Below, piece after piece: positions 53,331 through 61,395 of a stretch of 64,000 nt of DNA. Position 1 is the stretch's first letter; the number at the start of each line of letters is the position of its first letter. The DNA lies in assembly GCA_910579735.1 (NCBI GenBank), contig CAJTUZ010000008.1, positions 1-64,000 of the forward strand, written 5' to 3'. The position numbers and the translations under genes are program-made. A model generated the notes under the pieces. It was given only the letters and a program-made list of their open reading frames with translations, had not been told where the DNA came from and ran no database searches. The DNA is from an uncultured Lachnospiraceae bacterium (GTDB lineage: Bacteria > Bacillota > Clostridia > Lachnospirales > Lachnospiraceae).

Positions 53331-54002
53331 ATGATATCCAGACACGAATGGAAACATGAAATAAATCTGTCAGATATGCTCACATTAAGGCAGCGATTAC
53401 GGGTCATAGCACAACCGGATGAACATACTTTAGATGGTAAATATGATATCCGAAGTCTTTATTTTGATAATATTGAAGACAAAGCGCTCCGCGAAAAGCT
53501 TGACGGTATAAATATCCGTGAAAAATTTCGTATCCGCTACTACAACGGCGATACTTCTTATATCCATTTAGAAAAAAAAAGCAAAACCGGCAGTCTTGGA
53601 CACAAAGAAAGCGCATCTTTGACAAAAGAAGAAGCACAGGCCATTACAGACGGTTATTTTGAATGGATGCCGCAGCATCAAAATAAGCTTGTACAGGAAT
53701 TCTACCGGAAAATCAACACACAGGGACTACGCCCGAAAACCATTGTCGATTATACAAGAGAACCCTACACGTATAGCCCCGGCAATGTAAGAATCACCAT
53801 AGATTCCCATATTCGGACCGGCCTTTTCCATACGGATTTCCTGAATCCCGAATGTCCTACCATTCCCATAAAAGGTTCTCCTATTATTCTGGAGGTTAAA
53901 TGGGACGCCTGGCTTCCGGATATTATCCGCGATGCGATACAACTGACCAACCGGCACAGCAGCGCCTTTTCCAAATATGCCGCCTGCCGGATATATGACT
54001 GA
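53331..54002 (+). CDS. VTC-domain (polyphosphate polymerase-like) protein
   Basis: A 223-residue cytoplasmic protein with the fold signature of the yeast VTC4 polymerase tunnel. It shows RHEWKHEI at the start, DIRSLYFDN, KFRIRYYNG, HLEKKSKTG, TIVDYTREPY and ILEVKWD; the basic and acidic side chains needed in the tunnel appear to be present. VTC4 makes polyphosphate from ATP; bacterial homologues are not well characterised. The stop is 37 bases before the DUF4956 start, so the two are surely co-transcribed, followed by a CotH kinase gene. GGGGG ribosome-binding site. Confidence 0.88.
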   Translation: MISRHEWKHEINLSDMLTLRQRLRVIAQPDEHTLDGKYDIRSLYFDNIEDKALREKLDGINIREKFRIRYYNGDTSYIHLEKKSKTGSLGHKESASLTKEEAQAITDGYFEWMPQHQNKLVQEFYRKINTQGLRPKTIVDYTREPYTYSPGNVRITIDSHIRTGLFHTDFLNPECPTIPIKGSPIILEVKWDAWLPDIIRDAIQLTNRHSSAFSKYAACRIYD

Positions 54003-54039
54003 ACAATATACTACTAAAATACGAATGGAGTCTACACTT

Positions 54040-54711
54040 ATGACATTTAATGATATTTTCAAATCAAACTTTCTCGACAACATTAACAGCGTAAACCTTT
54101 TTGATATGCTTCTGGCTATGATACTTGCTTTCGGCATCGGCCTTTTTATTTTCTTCATTTATAAAAAAACCTTTTCCGGCATTATGTATTCATCCGGTTT
54201 TGCCGTTACGCTGGTGGCCCTTACCATGATCACGACATTGGTGATCCTTGCCGTTACTTCCAATGTCGTTCTCTCCCTCGGTATGGTCGGCGCACTCTCT
54301 ATTGTTCGTTTCCGTACTGCAATCAAGGAACCTTTGGATATCGCTTTTCTTTTCTGGTCTATCGCTGTCGGTATCGTCCTGGCCGCAGGCATGATCCCAT
54401 TGGCTGTACTCGGCAGTATGATGATCGGCATCTTTCTTTTATTATTTGCTAACAGAAAAACCTATGTTAATCCATATATTATCGTTATAAACTGTACAGA
54501 CCACGAAAGCGAAACAAATGCAATGGAATTTTTGAGAAAGCACACCAAACGCGTTGTCGTAAAAAGCAAGACCGCAAGAAAAGGCGCTGTTGAACTAAAC
54601 TTGGAAATTCGTCTGCAGGACGAAGATACCGACTTTATCAATACCCTTTCCGAAATGGAGGGTATAGGAAGCGCCGTACTTGTCAGCTACAATGGCGATT
54701 ACATGGGCTAA
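54040..54711 (+). CDS. DUF4956 family membrane protein
   Basis: A 223-residue protein with about four membrane segments in the first 150 residues and a soluble C-terminal domain of about 75 residues. The conserved core LGMVGALSIVRFRTAIKEPLDIAFLFW is that of DUF4956. Its function is unknown; it is commonly encoded between VTC and CotH genes, as here, which suggests one membrane complex. GGAG stands nine bases before the ATG at 54040. Confidence 0.87.
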   Translation: MTFNDIFKSNFLDNINSVNLFDMLLAMILAFGIGLFIFFIYKKTFSGIMYSSGFAVTLVALTMITTLVILAVTSNVVLSLGMVGALSIVRFRTAIKEPLDIAFLFWSIAVGIVLAAGMIPLAVLGSMMIGIFLLLFANRKTYVNPYIIVINCTDHESETNAMEFLRKHTKRVVVKSKTARKGAVELNLEIRLQDEDTDFINTLSEMEGIGSAVLVSYNGDYMG

Positions 54712-54723
54712 CGGAGGAATTTC

Positions 54724-56226
54724 ATGTCAACCAGTAAACATATTAATAAAATATGCTGTACCGTTTTTATGCTTGTTCTGCTTGTCACATTCCTTTTTAC
54801 ACAGGCAGAAAAATTAGGCGTTCAGGCGGTCAGCTCTAAAGGCGGCTATGCGTCCCGGTTATTTGATACTTCCACTGTACATACCATAGATATCGTTATG
54901 GATGATTGGGATGATTTTATTAAAAACTGCACCGATAAAGAATATGTTCTCTGCACGCTGATCATTGATGATGAGGTCTATAAAAACGCTGCGATCCGGG
55001 CAAAAGGCAATACTTCCCTTTCTTCCGTAGATGCCTATGGCAACGACCGCTACAGCTTTAAAATCGAATTTGACCATTATGATAGCGGAAATACCTATCA
55101 TGGACTGGATAAGCTTTGCCTGAACAATATTATTCAGGACAATACCTATATGAAAGATTATCTTTCCTACCAAATGATGCGTTCTTTTGGTGTAGATGCA
55201 CCTCTTTGCAGTTACAGCTATATTACGGTAAACGGAGAAGACTGGGGACTGTATCTTGCCGTAGAAGGTATTGAAGACGCTTTTTTACAACGCAGTTACG
55301 GCAATGATTACGGCGCATTATATAAACCCGACAGCATGGATATGGGCGGCGGACGCGGAAACGATATGCCCTTTGATATGGAAAAACGTCCCCCGGATTC
55401 ATTTGGCCCTGATAAAAAAATGAGTCCCGATGCAGGTACTCCCATGGGCAGTGACGATGTATCTCTCCTTTACACAGATGACGAATATGAAAGCTATTCC
55501 AATATTTTAGAAAATGCCAAAACTACCGTTTCAGACAGCGACAAGTCCCGCCTGATCCGTTCCCTCAAACAGCTTAACGAGGGCAATGCTATCGATACCG
55601 TAGTAAATATTGATGAAGTGATCCGCTATTTCGTTGTTCATAACTTTGTTCTTAACTTTGACAGCTATACCGGTTCTATGCTGCATAATTATTATCTCTA
55701 TGAAAAAGACGGTATGCTGTCTATGATCCCATGGGACTACAACCTCGCTTTTGGAGGATTTCTATCTGAATCTGATGCCGTTACACTGATTAACTATCCG
55801 ATCGATACACCGGTTTCCGGTGGAACGATAGAATCCAGGCCAATGCTTGCATGGATATTTAACAACGATACCTATACGGAACTTTACCATCAATACTTTT
55901 CAGATTTTATCACGGAGTATTTTGAAAATGATTACATCTATGACCTGATAGACGATACCAAGGAACTGATCGATCCTTTCGTGGAAAAAGATCCTACCAG
56001 TTTCTGTACCTATGAGGAATTTGAAAACGGCGTTTCTGTCCTAAAAGAATTTTGTATGCTCCGTGCACAAAGTATCAGCAGGCAGCTATCCGGTACGATC
56101 CCCGCTACTTCCGCGGGACAGGCTATGAACGTTTCCGCTCTTATAGACGACAACGACATCAATATAGCTGCTATGGGTTCTATGGAAAGTGCAATGCCTC
56201 CCGGACAGTTTCAGCGGCCTGACTGA
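54724..56226 (+). CDS. CotH-family atypical protein kinase, secreted
   Basis: A 500-residue protein with an N-terminal signal or anchor segment (about 10-27). The CotH kinase fold shows IRAKGNTS (91-98), FKIEFDHYD, the hinge region YITVNGEDWGLYLAVEGIED and the metal-binding WDYNLAFGG (337-345). A Met/Pro/Asp-rich insert lies at about 205-245. CotH of Bacillus phosphorylates spore-coat proteins; extracellular homologues exist in non-spore contexts. AGGAGG precedes the ATG, 12 bases after the DUF4956 gene, completing a three-gene unit. The targets are unknown. Confidence 0.9.
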   Translation: MSTSKHINKICCTVFMLVLLVTFLFTQAEKLGVQAVSSKGGYASRLFDTSTVHTIDIVMDDWDDFIKNCTDKEYVLCTLIIDDEVYKNAAIRAKGNTSLSSVDAYGNDRYSFKIEFDHYDSGNTYHGLDKLCLNNIIQDNTYMKDYLSYQMMRSFGVDAPLCSYSYITVNGEDWGLYLAVEGIEDAFLQRSYGNDYGALYKPDSMDMGGGRGNDMPFDMEKRPPDSFGPDKKMSPDAGTPMGSDDVSLLYTDDEYESYSNILENAKTTVSDSDKSRLIRSLKQLNEGNAIDTVVNIDEVIRYFVVHNFVLNFDSYTGSMLHNYYLYEKDGMLSMIPWDYNLAFGGFLSESDAVTLINYPIDTPVSGGTIESRPMLAWIFNNDTYTELYHQYFSDFITEYFENDYIYDLIDDTKELIDPFVEKDPTSFCTYEEFENGVSVLKEFCMLRAQSISRQLSGTIPATSAGQAMNVSALIDDNDINIAAMGSMESAMPPGQFQRPD

Positions 56227-56346
56227 TTATTCATTACTGTGTAAATCTGCTCCGTATGATATTCCGGAGCGAAAGCTTCTGCCGCCCGGCAGATCCTTTC
56301 GACTCCGGAACCAGTGAATATAAATTCTACATTTCCAAGGTATTTT

Positions 56347-56970
56347 CTATTTTCTGTTCCTGCACAAAGTCAAAGTAACCCCCATTAAGATAACCGCCCC
56401 CAGTATTTTCGGTCCTGCCGTATCGGACGATCCCGAATAACTCATGGCAAAGAGATAAAACGGCCCTAATTCATTTCTTAATCCGTAATTTGCGAGATAA
56501 TACAATACTGTGCTCATATATCCTGCGGTGATATTATTCGTGAGTCCTGCTGCCGTAAAACCGACTGCACCCAGGAACCATGCATCGGCGGCGCCGCTCC
56601 AAAAGTGATCCATCCCGACATCGCATTCACCCCATTTCATAATCAGCACCATAAATGCTGTCAAAGCGGCCATAGCTGCAGTCGAATACAGAACACGGAC
56701 AATACACACCACCGTATAGTCTATTTTCTTCGAACGGATAACATCCCTGATCGTTTCATCCTGCTCCGGATAGAAAACAGGAACAAGCAGCATAACGCCC
56801 GTAAAACAAAGCAGGAATTCTATCGGCCTGGCCGCTTCTTTGCTTTGCAGCGCAGTAGTATTAAACAAAAGCAGGGTCAGGATCAACACGCCAAGCGCCG
56901 ATACAATCGGCATTTTGAAATTATGCTTTAGATTTACGGACAGTATTTTTCCATAGGATCTTTTTTGCAT
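56347..56970 (-). CDS. ABC-2-like membrane protein of unknown function
   Basis: A 207-residue protein with about six hydrophobic segments and little else; one feature is the soluble loop YPEQDETIRDVIRSKKIDY, similar in style to ABC-2 permeases. ATG at 56970 has AAAGGAG and lies within the last 50 bases of the preceding permease gene, so translation is coupled. It is probably a second, smaller permease subunit of the exporter whose ATPase is at 58215. Confidence 0.75.
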   Translation of the reverse strand: MQKRSYGKILSVNLKHNFKMPIVSALGVLILTLLLFNTTALQSKEAARPIEFLLCFTGVMLLVPVFYPEQDETIRDVIRSKKIDYTVVCIVRVLYSTAAMAALTAFMVLIMKWGECDVGMDHFWSGAADAWFLGAVGFTAAGLTNNITAGYMSTVLYYLANYGLRNELGPFYLFAMSYSGSSDTAGPKILGAVILMGVTLTLCRNRK

Positions 56971-58207
56971 GGCCTGCTCCTTTCCTGTGCCAATGGTATA
57001 TGATAACAGTGCACAATAAGACAATCATTGATAAAATAAGATATCCCATTCTATTTTGCATGAAATTTCCATATTGTATCTGAAACAGCTTCATACTCCC
57101 CAACGTATTATGCCGAACAATCAATGAATATTTTGTAATACTGCCTGCATTTTGATTGCTCTGCACAGCAATATACCACCATGCCCCCTGTACAAATATG
57201 GCAAAAAGCGGCGAAAATAATTCAGATATGAGCGCGCCTGTCCCGGTTACTGCCATAATCGCCGGAATTAGCCATACCATGGTTAATGCGATGGCATTTC
57301 CGAAATGAATATTTTTTTCGGGATAAAGATTTCTGATACAGATCATCGCGTGTAAAAAGGTCAGTATGACAGGTATTGACATACATAAAAGCATCGACAG
57401 ATATCTTGTTATGATCAATTTCAAGGAAGAAATTTTTCTGCTGTAGATCAATTCTTCCATCCGGCTCCTTTTATCCATCTGCCACAATCCCGCACAGACA
57501 AATACAGGCATGATAGAGAGAATAATTCCCATATAGTCACAATAAAGCCTGCTGTAAGATCCGGCAATATTTTCTTCGTCCGTTATTTCTTCATATTCTG
57601 CAAGCGCTTCTTCGTATGTCATGGAAACCCGGGCAAAATTATACAAAAGAAACTGTTCGCTGTACTTTGATGCACCGCCTATGATCTCGTCTGCTATCGT
57701 CATCAGTTCCCGGAAACGTTCATAAGAAATATCCGCCCGCAGACTGTAAGCAGGAAGCTGCGCCTCTTTGTATACAATGCTCTGCTCTCCATCCTCATGC
57801 AAAGCAGCTTCATAGCGCTCGGGTTCATATGCATCAAACCGGTCCAGTTCCGCTTTGGTGAGACCGGTAAGTTCTTCAATGACTGCCGCGATCCCGGCGC
57901 TGTCTTCCTCCTTTAATCTGACATCTTTATAAAACAACAGCGGATACGTCCGGTAACTGCCTTCCAAATATTCACGGATCAGACTTTCTACGGCAGCAGG
58001 CATCAATATTGCCGGATCTTCTTTGATCGTGCTTCCATAGCCTTCTCCCGGCTGTAATGCTCCTTTATACGGCTTTGCAGGCGCATCTTTCAGTTCCGGT
58101 ACGAACTGGGTAATGTACATGGCCGCAACCGCAGCCGCATACAATACAAAAATAATGGAACATACCGTTTTATTACATTCTTTCATCCATAACATGTTTC
58201 TGCCCAT
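56921..58207 (-). CDS. ABC transporter permease with a large external domain
   Basis: A 428-residue membrane protein. One transmembrane segment (about 12-33) is followed by an external region of about 175 residues rich in Glu and Tyr, then about six membrane segments (from about 225), an ABC-2/export-type layout. It lies eight bases after the ATPase gene and overlaps the next gene by 50 bases. ATG at 58207 is unusually close to GGGAG; ATG at 58195 is possible. The substrate is unknown; peptide or antibiotic export is plausible given the adjacent two-component system. Confidence 0.8.
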   Translation of the reverse strand: MGRNMLWMKECNKTVCSIIFVLYAAAVAAMYITQFVPELKDAPAKPYKGALQPGEGYGSTIKEDPAILMPAAVESLIREYLEGSYRTYPLLFYKDVRLKEEDSAGIAAVIEELTGLTKAELDRFDAYEPERYEAALHEDGEQSIVYKEAQLPAYSLRADISYERFRELMTIADEIIGGASKYSEQFLLYNFARVSMTYEEALAEYEEITDEENIAGSYSRLYCDYMGIILSIMPVFVCAGLWQMDKRSRMEELIYSRKISSLKLIITRYLSMLLCMSIPVILTFLHAMICIRNLYPEKNIHFGNAIALTMVWLIPAIMAVTGTGALISELFSPLFAIFVQGAWWYIAVQSNQNAGSITKYSLIVRHNTLGSMKLFQIQYGNFMQNRMGYLILSMIVLLCTVIIYHWHRKGAGHAKKILWKNTVRKSKA

Positions 58208-58214
58208 CTCCCTT

Positions 58215-59105
58215 CTATTGCTTTTCTATTTCACATCCGCTGCTGTATAAACAATACATATAAGCATCTTCACAATTTACTTCCGCTTCCATACATCCCG
58301 GAAATTCCGGTCTTTTCTCAGCAATCATGCGAACGCTTGTCATACGGCCTTGTTTTAGCATACCGGTTACGATATACGTCTTTCGGATTTCCATCAAAAC
58401 ATCTTTTTCCACATCTGCGGTAAATACTTTCCCTTCCGCTTCAGCGATCAGTTTTTCTACCGTACCTCTCCACAGAATCCTGCCTTCGTTCATAACGGCA
58501 ATATTTTCACAGGCCGCCTCAATATCTCCCACGATATGAGTTGACAGGATCACAATCCGTTCCTGCGCCGTTTCACACAGCAGATTGCGGAAACGGATCC
58601 GTTCTTCCGGGTCGAGTCCTGCAGTCGGTTCATCCACAATCAGTACCTTCGGATCATGCAAAAGCGCCTGTGCAATACCGAGCCGTCTTTTCATGCCGCC
58701 TGAAAGGCTCTTTACTTTATCTCCGGCCTGTTCCTGCAAATTGACCTTCTGAAGCAGCCGGTCAATACTGTTCTTTCGTTCTTCTTTGCCAAGCCCTGAA
58801 AGCGTTCCTAAATAATCCAGACATTCATATACGCTCATATTGGGATACATGGAAAAATCCTGCGGCAGATAACCGATCATTTCCCGGATTTTCCCTGTAT
58901 CTTCGACCGGAACGCCGCATATGCTGATCTCTCCGGATTTTTTCGTATGAAGCGCTGCCAATGTCTTCATAAGCGTCGTTTTACCCGCGCCGTTTCTTCC
59001 AAGCAGTCCGAACATTCCCTGCGGGATCACGAGACTGACATCCTTAAGGGCCTGTTTTTTTCCGTAAAACTTATCCACGTGTGCAATCCTTATCTCATCA
59101 TTCAT
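58215..59105 (-). CDS. ABC transporter ATP-binding protein
   Basis: A 296-residue single-domain ATPase. Walker A GRNGAGKTT, Q-loop GYLPQDFSMYPNMSV, signature LSGGMKRRLGIAQALL, Walker B VLIVDEPTAGLDP and switch His in LSTHIVGD are all intact. A C-terminal extension of about 80 residues follows, as in CcmA/NatA-type export ATPases. GGAGG before ATG. Heads the three-gene exporter; the two-component system just upstream may control it. Confidence 0.95.
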   Translation of the reverse strand: MNDEIRIAHVDKFYGKKQALKDVSLVIPQGMFGLLGRNGAGKTTLMKTLAALHTKKSGEISICGVPVEDTGKIREMIGYLPQDFSMYPNMSVYECLDYLGTLSGLGKEERKNSIDRLLQKVNLQEQAGDKVKSLSGGMKRRLGIAQALLHDPKVLIVDEPTAGLDPEERIRFRNLLCETAQERIVILSTHIVGDIEAACENIAVMNEGRILWRGTVEKLIAEAEGKVFTADVEKDVLMEIRKTYIVTGMLKQGRMTSVRMIAEKRPEFPGCMEAEVNCEDAYMYCLYSSGCEIEKQ

Positions 59106-59181
59106 GCTTTTCCTCCTTTACTGCCTGCTTGATAAGCCAGGCGCCGGCATGTTCTGCATACCGTTTTTCTATATAAAAACA

Positions 59182-59210
59182 GCGCAGCGACAATTTTCTC
59201 ATCGCTACGC
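59182..59210 (-). terminator. Terminator after the 59253-61111 two-component operon
   Basis: GCGTAGCGA and TCGCTGCGC (minus strand; 59182-59190 with 59202-59210) form a stem followed by TGTTTTTAT. Confidence 0.75.
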
Positions 59211-59252
59211 CATTATGATAAAAAACAATTTTCAACTTTTTATCTACTTTTC

Positions 59253-60449
59253 CTATATTTTAAAAGACGCGGTCACCTTTCCGCCTTGTTTTCCGTTTTC
59301 GATCTTCAACTCCCCGCCGCATTTTTCACAGATGACACTGCACAGATACAACCCCAGCCCGAAATGATTTCCTTCTTCCGGGCCGCTTGCGTAAAACGGC
59401 TTCGCCGCATATACAAGCGCCTCTTTCGAAAACCCGGGACCGTCGTCTTCCACTGACACTGTCAGATACTGTGCCGTATGCGGCATACCATCCTGCAGAT
59501 ACTGCAGACAGACAGCAATCCTTAATCTGTCTGCCGCAAAGCGCGCCGCGTTGGAAACCAGATTTTCAAATACTTCAAGAAACAGACCTTCGTCCGCCCG
59601 AATCGTTTCCCCATCCGGAACAGAACAAAAATCCTGTGCGTTATATAAATAATCTATCTGCAGCTTATTTCCCAGCATATTTCCTATTTTGCTGCATTTG
59701 TCCATCAACACTTTGACCTGTATTTCTGCGGGCGCCGGCACAATATCCTCCAGCTTCTGCATGGCGCTCATCTTCTGCGTATGGATCTCCAGCCTGTCAA
59801 TCTGTCCTTTCATCATCTGCAGAATATCCATTATCTTTTCTTCCGATACGGCTCCGCCCGGAATAAATTTTTCAAGCAGGTCCCGATAACCTTTTAATAC
59901 GGTGATCGGCGTGCGCATTTCATGTGCAAAAGCCGCATTTATCTCTTTACGCTCTTCCAGCATTCTCCATATTTCTTTGTTGCTTTGGTATAAAGCGGCC
60001 CTCATTTTCTCAAAGGAATCGCATAATGCTCCGATCTCGTTATTTTTTTCACAGGAAATTTGAAAATCCAGACGGTTATCCGCGATCTTTTCGGAGGCAT
60101 CCAACAGGATTTTTACCGGCTTTTCCAATTCCCGCTTATAAAAAACCGTGCCTGTAAGAAAAGCGGAAAACAAAACCCATAAAGGGATTAGAAAGACCTG
60201 GGCATAACTTACAAACCAGAACCCCAGCTTATATAATATCGGCCTTTGTACAAAATTGTTCTCCCCCCAATATATCCCATCATACTTATATTGTAAATAA
60301 TTACTTCCATGTCCGATCAAAGCCGTCCCGGCATAGGCCAATAGAATGCAGACCGGAACATATAGAATAAAGCTCCATTTGACCGATCTCTTTTTTTTAC
60401 CGGATTTTTTCTTTGCAGCATTTCCTGTTCCGCCTTTTATTTCGTCCAT
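59253..60449 (-). CDS. HAMP-domain sensor histidine kinase
   Basis: A 398-residue kinase. After a Lys/Gly-rich N-terminus come two membrane segments (about 26-47 and 78-102) with only a short external loop. HAMP follows (about 103-155), then His176 (NAAFAHEMRTPITVLKGY), DDGPGFSKEA and NHFGLGLYLCSVICEKCGG. The short sensor is like kinases that sense cell-envelope stress within the membrane. Its start overlaps the response-regulator gene by 13 bases. It probably controls the exporter downstream. Confidence 0.93.
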   Translation of the reverse strand: MDEIKGGTGNAAKKKSGKKKRSVKWSFILYVPVCILLAYAGTALIGHGSNYLQYKYDGIYWGENNFVQRPILYKLGFWFVSYAQVFLIPLWVLFSAFLTGTVFYKRELEKPVKILLDASEKIADNRLDFQISCEKNNEIGALCDSFEKMRAALYQSNKEIWRMLEERKEINAAFAHEMRTPITVLKGYRDLLEKFIPGGAVSEEKIMDILQMMKGQIDRLEIHTQKMSAMQKLEDIVPAPAEIQVKVLMDKCSKIGNMLGNKLQIDYLYNAQDFCSVPDGETIRADEGLFLEVFENLVSNAARFAADRLRIAVCLQYLQDGMPHTAQYLTVSVEDDGPGFSKEALVYAAKPFYASGPEEGNHFGLGLYLCSVICEKCGGELKIENGKQGGKVTASFKI

Positions 60450-61111
60450 TTATATCCCATCCCCCATACCGTTTCCAAATGATATTCCTCACCATAATCC
60501 TTTAATTTTAACCGGATACGCCGGATATGTTCCGCTACGACCGAGGCGTCTCCTTGCGCATCATATCCCCATATTTTCTCATATATACGTTCTTTATCGA
60601 ATATCTGTCCTGTATTCATGGACAGCAGTTCAATGATCTCATATTCTTTTTTGACAAAAGGGATCGCGGCATTTTCCGAAGAAACTTTCTTTGCCGAATA
60701 ATCAATAACGAGATTCCCGAAGAAACGGACATTTGCCTCTATATGATCCCGGTATTCTCTTCGAATATGCGCAGCGACCCTCGCCCCGAGTTCATCAATG
60801 GAAAATGGCTTTAAAATATAATCGTCTCCGCCTGCTGCAAACCCCCGGATCTTATCGCTGTCCTCTATTTTAGCAGTCAGAAAAAGGATCGGGCATGCGA
60901 CATAATCGCGTATTTTTTTACATACAGTCATACCGTCCAGATCCGGCATACTGACATCCAGAAGAATCAGATCCGGTTTCATGGAAATTTTCTGCAGCGC
61001 TTCCTGTCCGCTGTATGCCGTGATCGTTTCGTATTGATTCAGTTCAAAATAATCTTTTAGCAGACTGACGACATCCTTTTCGTCATCTACGATCAATATT
61101 CTATAGACCAT
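60437..61111 (-). CDS. OmpR/PhoB-family response regulator
   Basis: A 224-residue regulator: Asp52 in LILLDVSMPDLDGMTV, Lys in YILKPFSIDELGARV, and a winged helix ending LKDYGEEYHLETVWGMGYKW. AAAGG ribosome-binding site. First gene of its operon, downstream of a strong terminator that isolates it from tRNA-Tyr. Its likely targets, the ABC exporter genes 1.3 kb further on, are inferred. Confidence 0.93.
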   Translation of the reverse strand: MVYRILIVDDEKDVVSLLKDYFELNQYETITAYSGQEALQKISMKPDLILLDVSMPDLDGMTVCKKIRDYVACPILFLTAKIEDSDKIRGFAAGGDDYILKPFSIDELGARVAAHIRREYRDHIEANVRFFGNLVIDYSAKKVSSENAAIPFVKKEYEIIELLSMNTGQIFDKERIYEKIWGYDAQGDASVVAEHIRRIRLKLKDYGEEYHLETVWGMGYKWTK

Positions 61112-61170
61112 TTCAATAACCCGCCTTTCCCTGCAATAATGCCTTTTCCCTTGTTGATCATATAAAAAAT

Positions 61171-61209
61171 ATGCCGTCTTTGCGTAAAAAGGATTTACGC
61201 AGACGGCAT
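61171..61209. terminator. Terminator between tRNA-Tyr and the response-regulator gene
   Basis: ATGCCGTCT...GCGTAAA pairs with TTTACGCAGACGGCAT (61171-61209), forming a long stem followed on the minus strand by ATTTTTT. Confidence 0.85.
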
Positions 61210-61257
61210 CTGCTTACGTGAAACGACGTAAAATTTATATAATTTTCGCAATGAAAA

Positions 61258-61339
61258 TGGATGGAGGTGGATTCGAACCACCGAAGCAATTTGCAGCAGA
61301 TTTACAGTCTGTCCCCTTTGGCCACTCGGGAATCCATCC
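61258..61339 (-). tRNA. tRNA-Tyr (anticodon GTA)
   Basis: An 82-base tRNA: acceptor arms GGATGGA and TCCATCC with discriminator A, D-arm starting CCCGAG, anticodon loop CTGTAAA giving GTA, a long variable arm as expected for tRNA-Tyr, and T-arm GGTGG-TTCGAAT-CCACC. The CCA end is not encoded. Confidence 0.97.
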
Positions 61340-61395
61340 AGCTTATAGATAAATCGATGAGATGTCATCTCACAACTACAAGTTATATCATATCA

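Noticed and set aside
56230..56346. GCTCCG/CGGAGC stem after the CotH gene
   Set aside because: No T run follows in either direction, so I do not call it a terminator.
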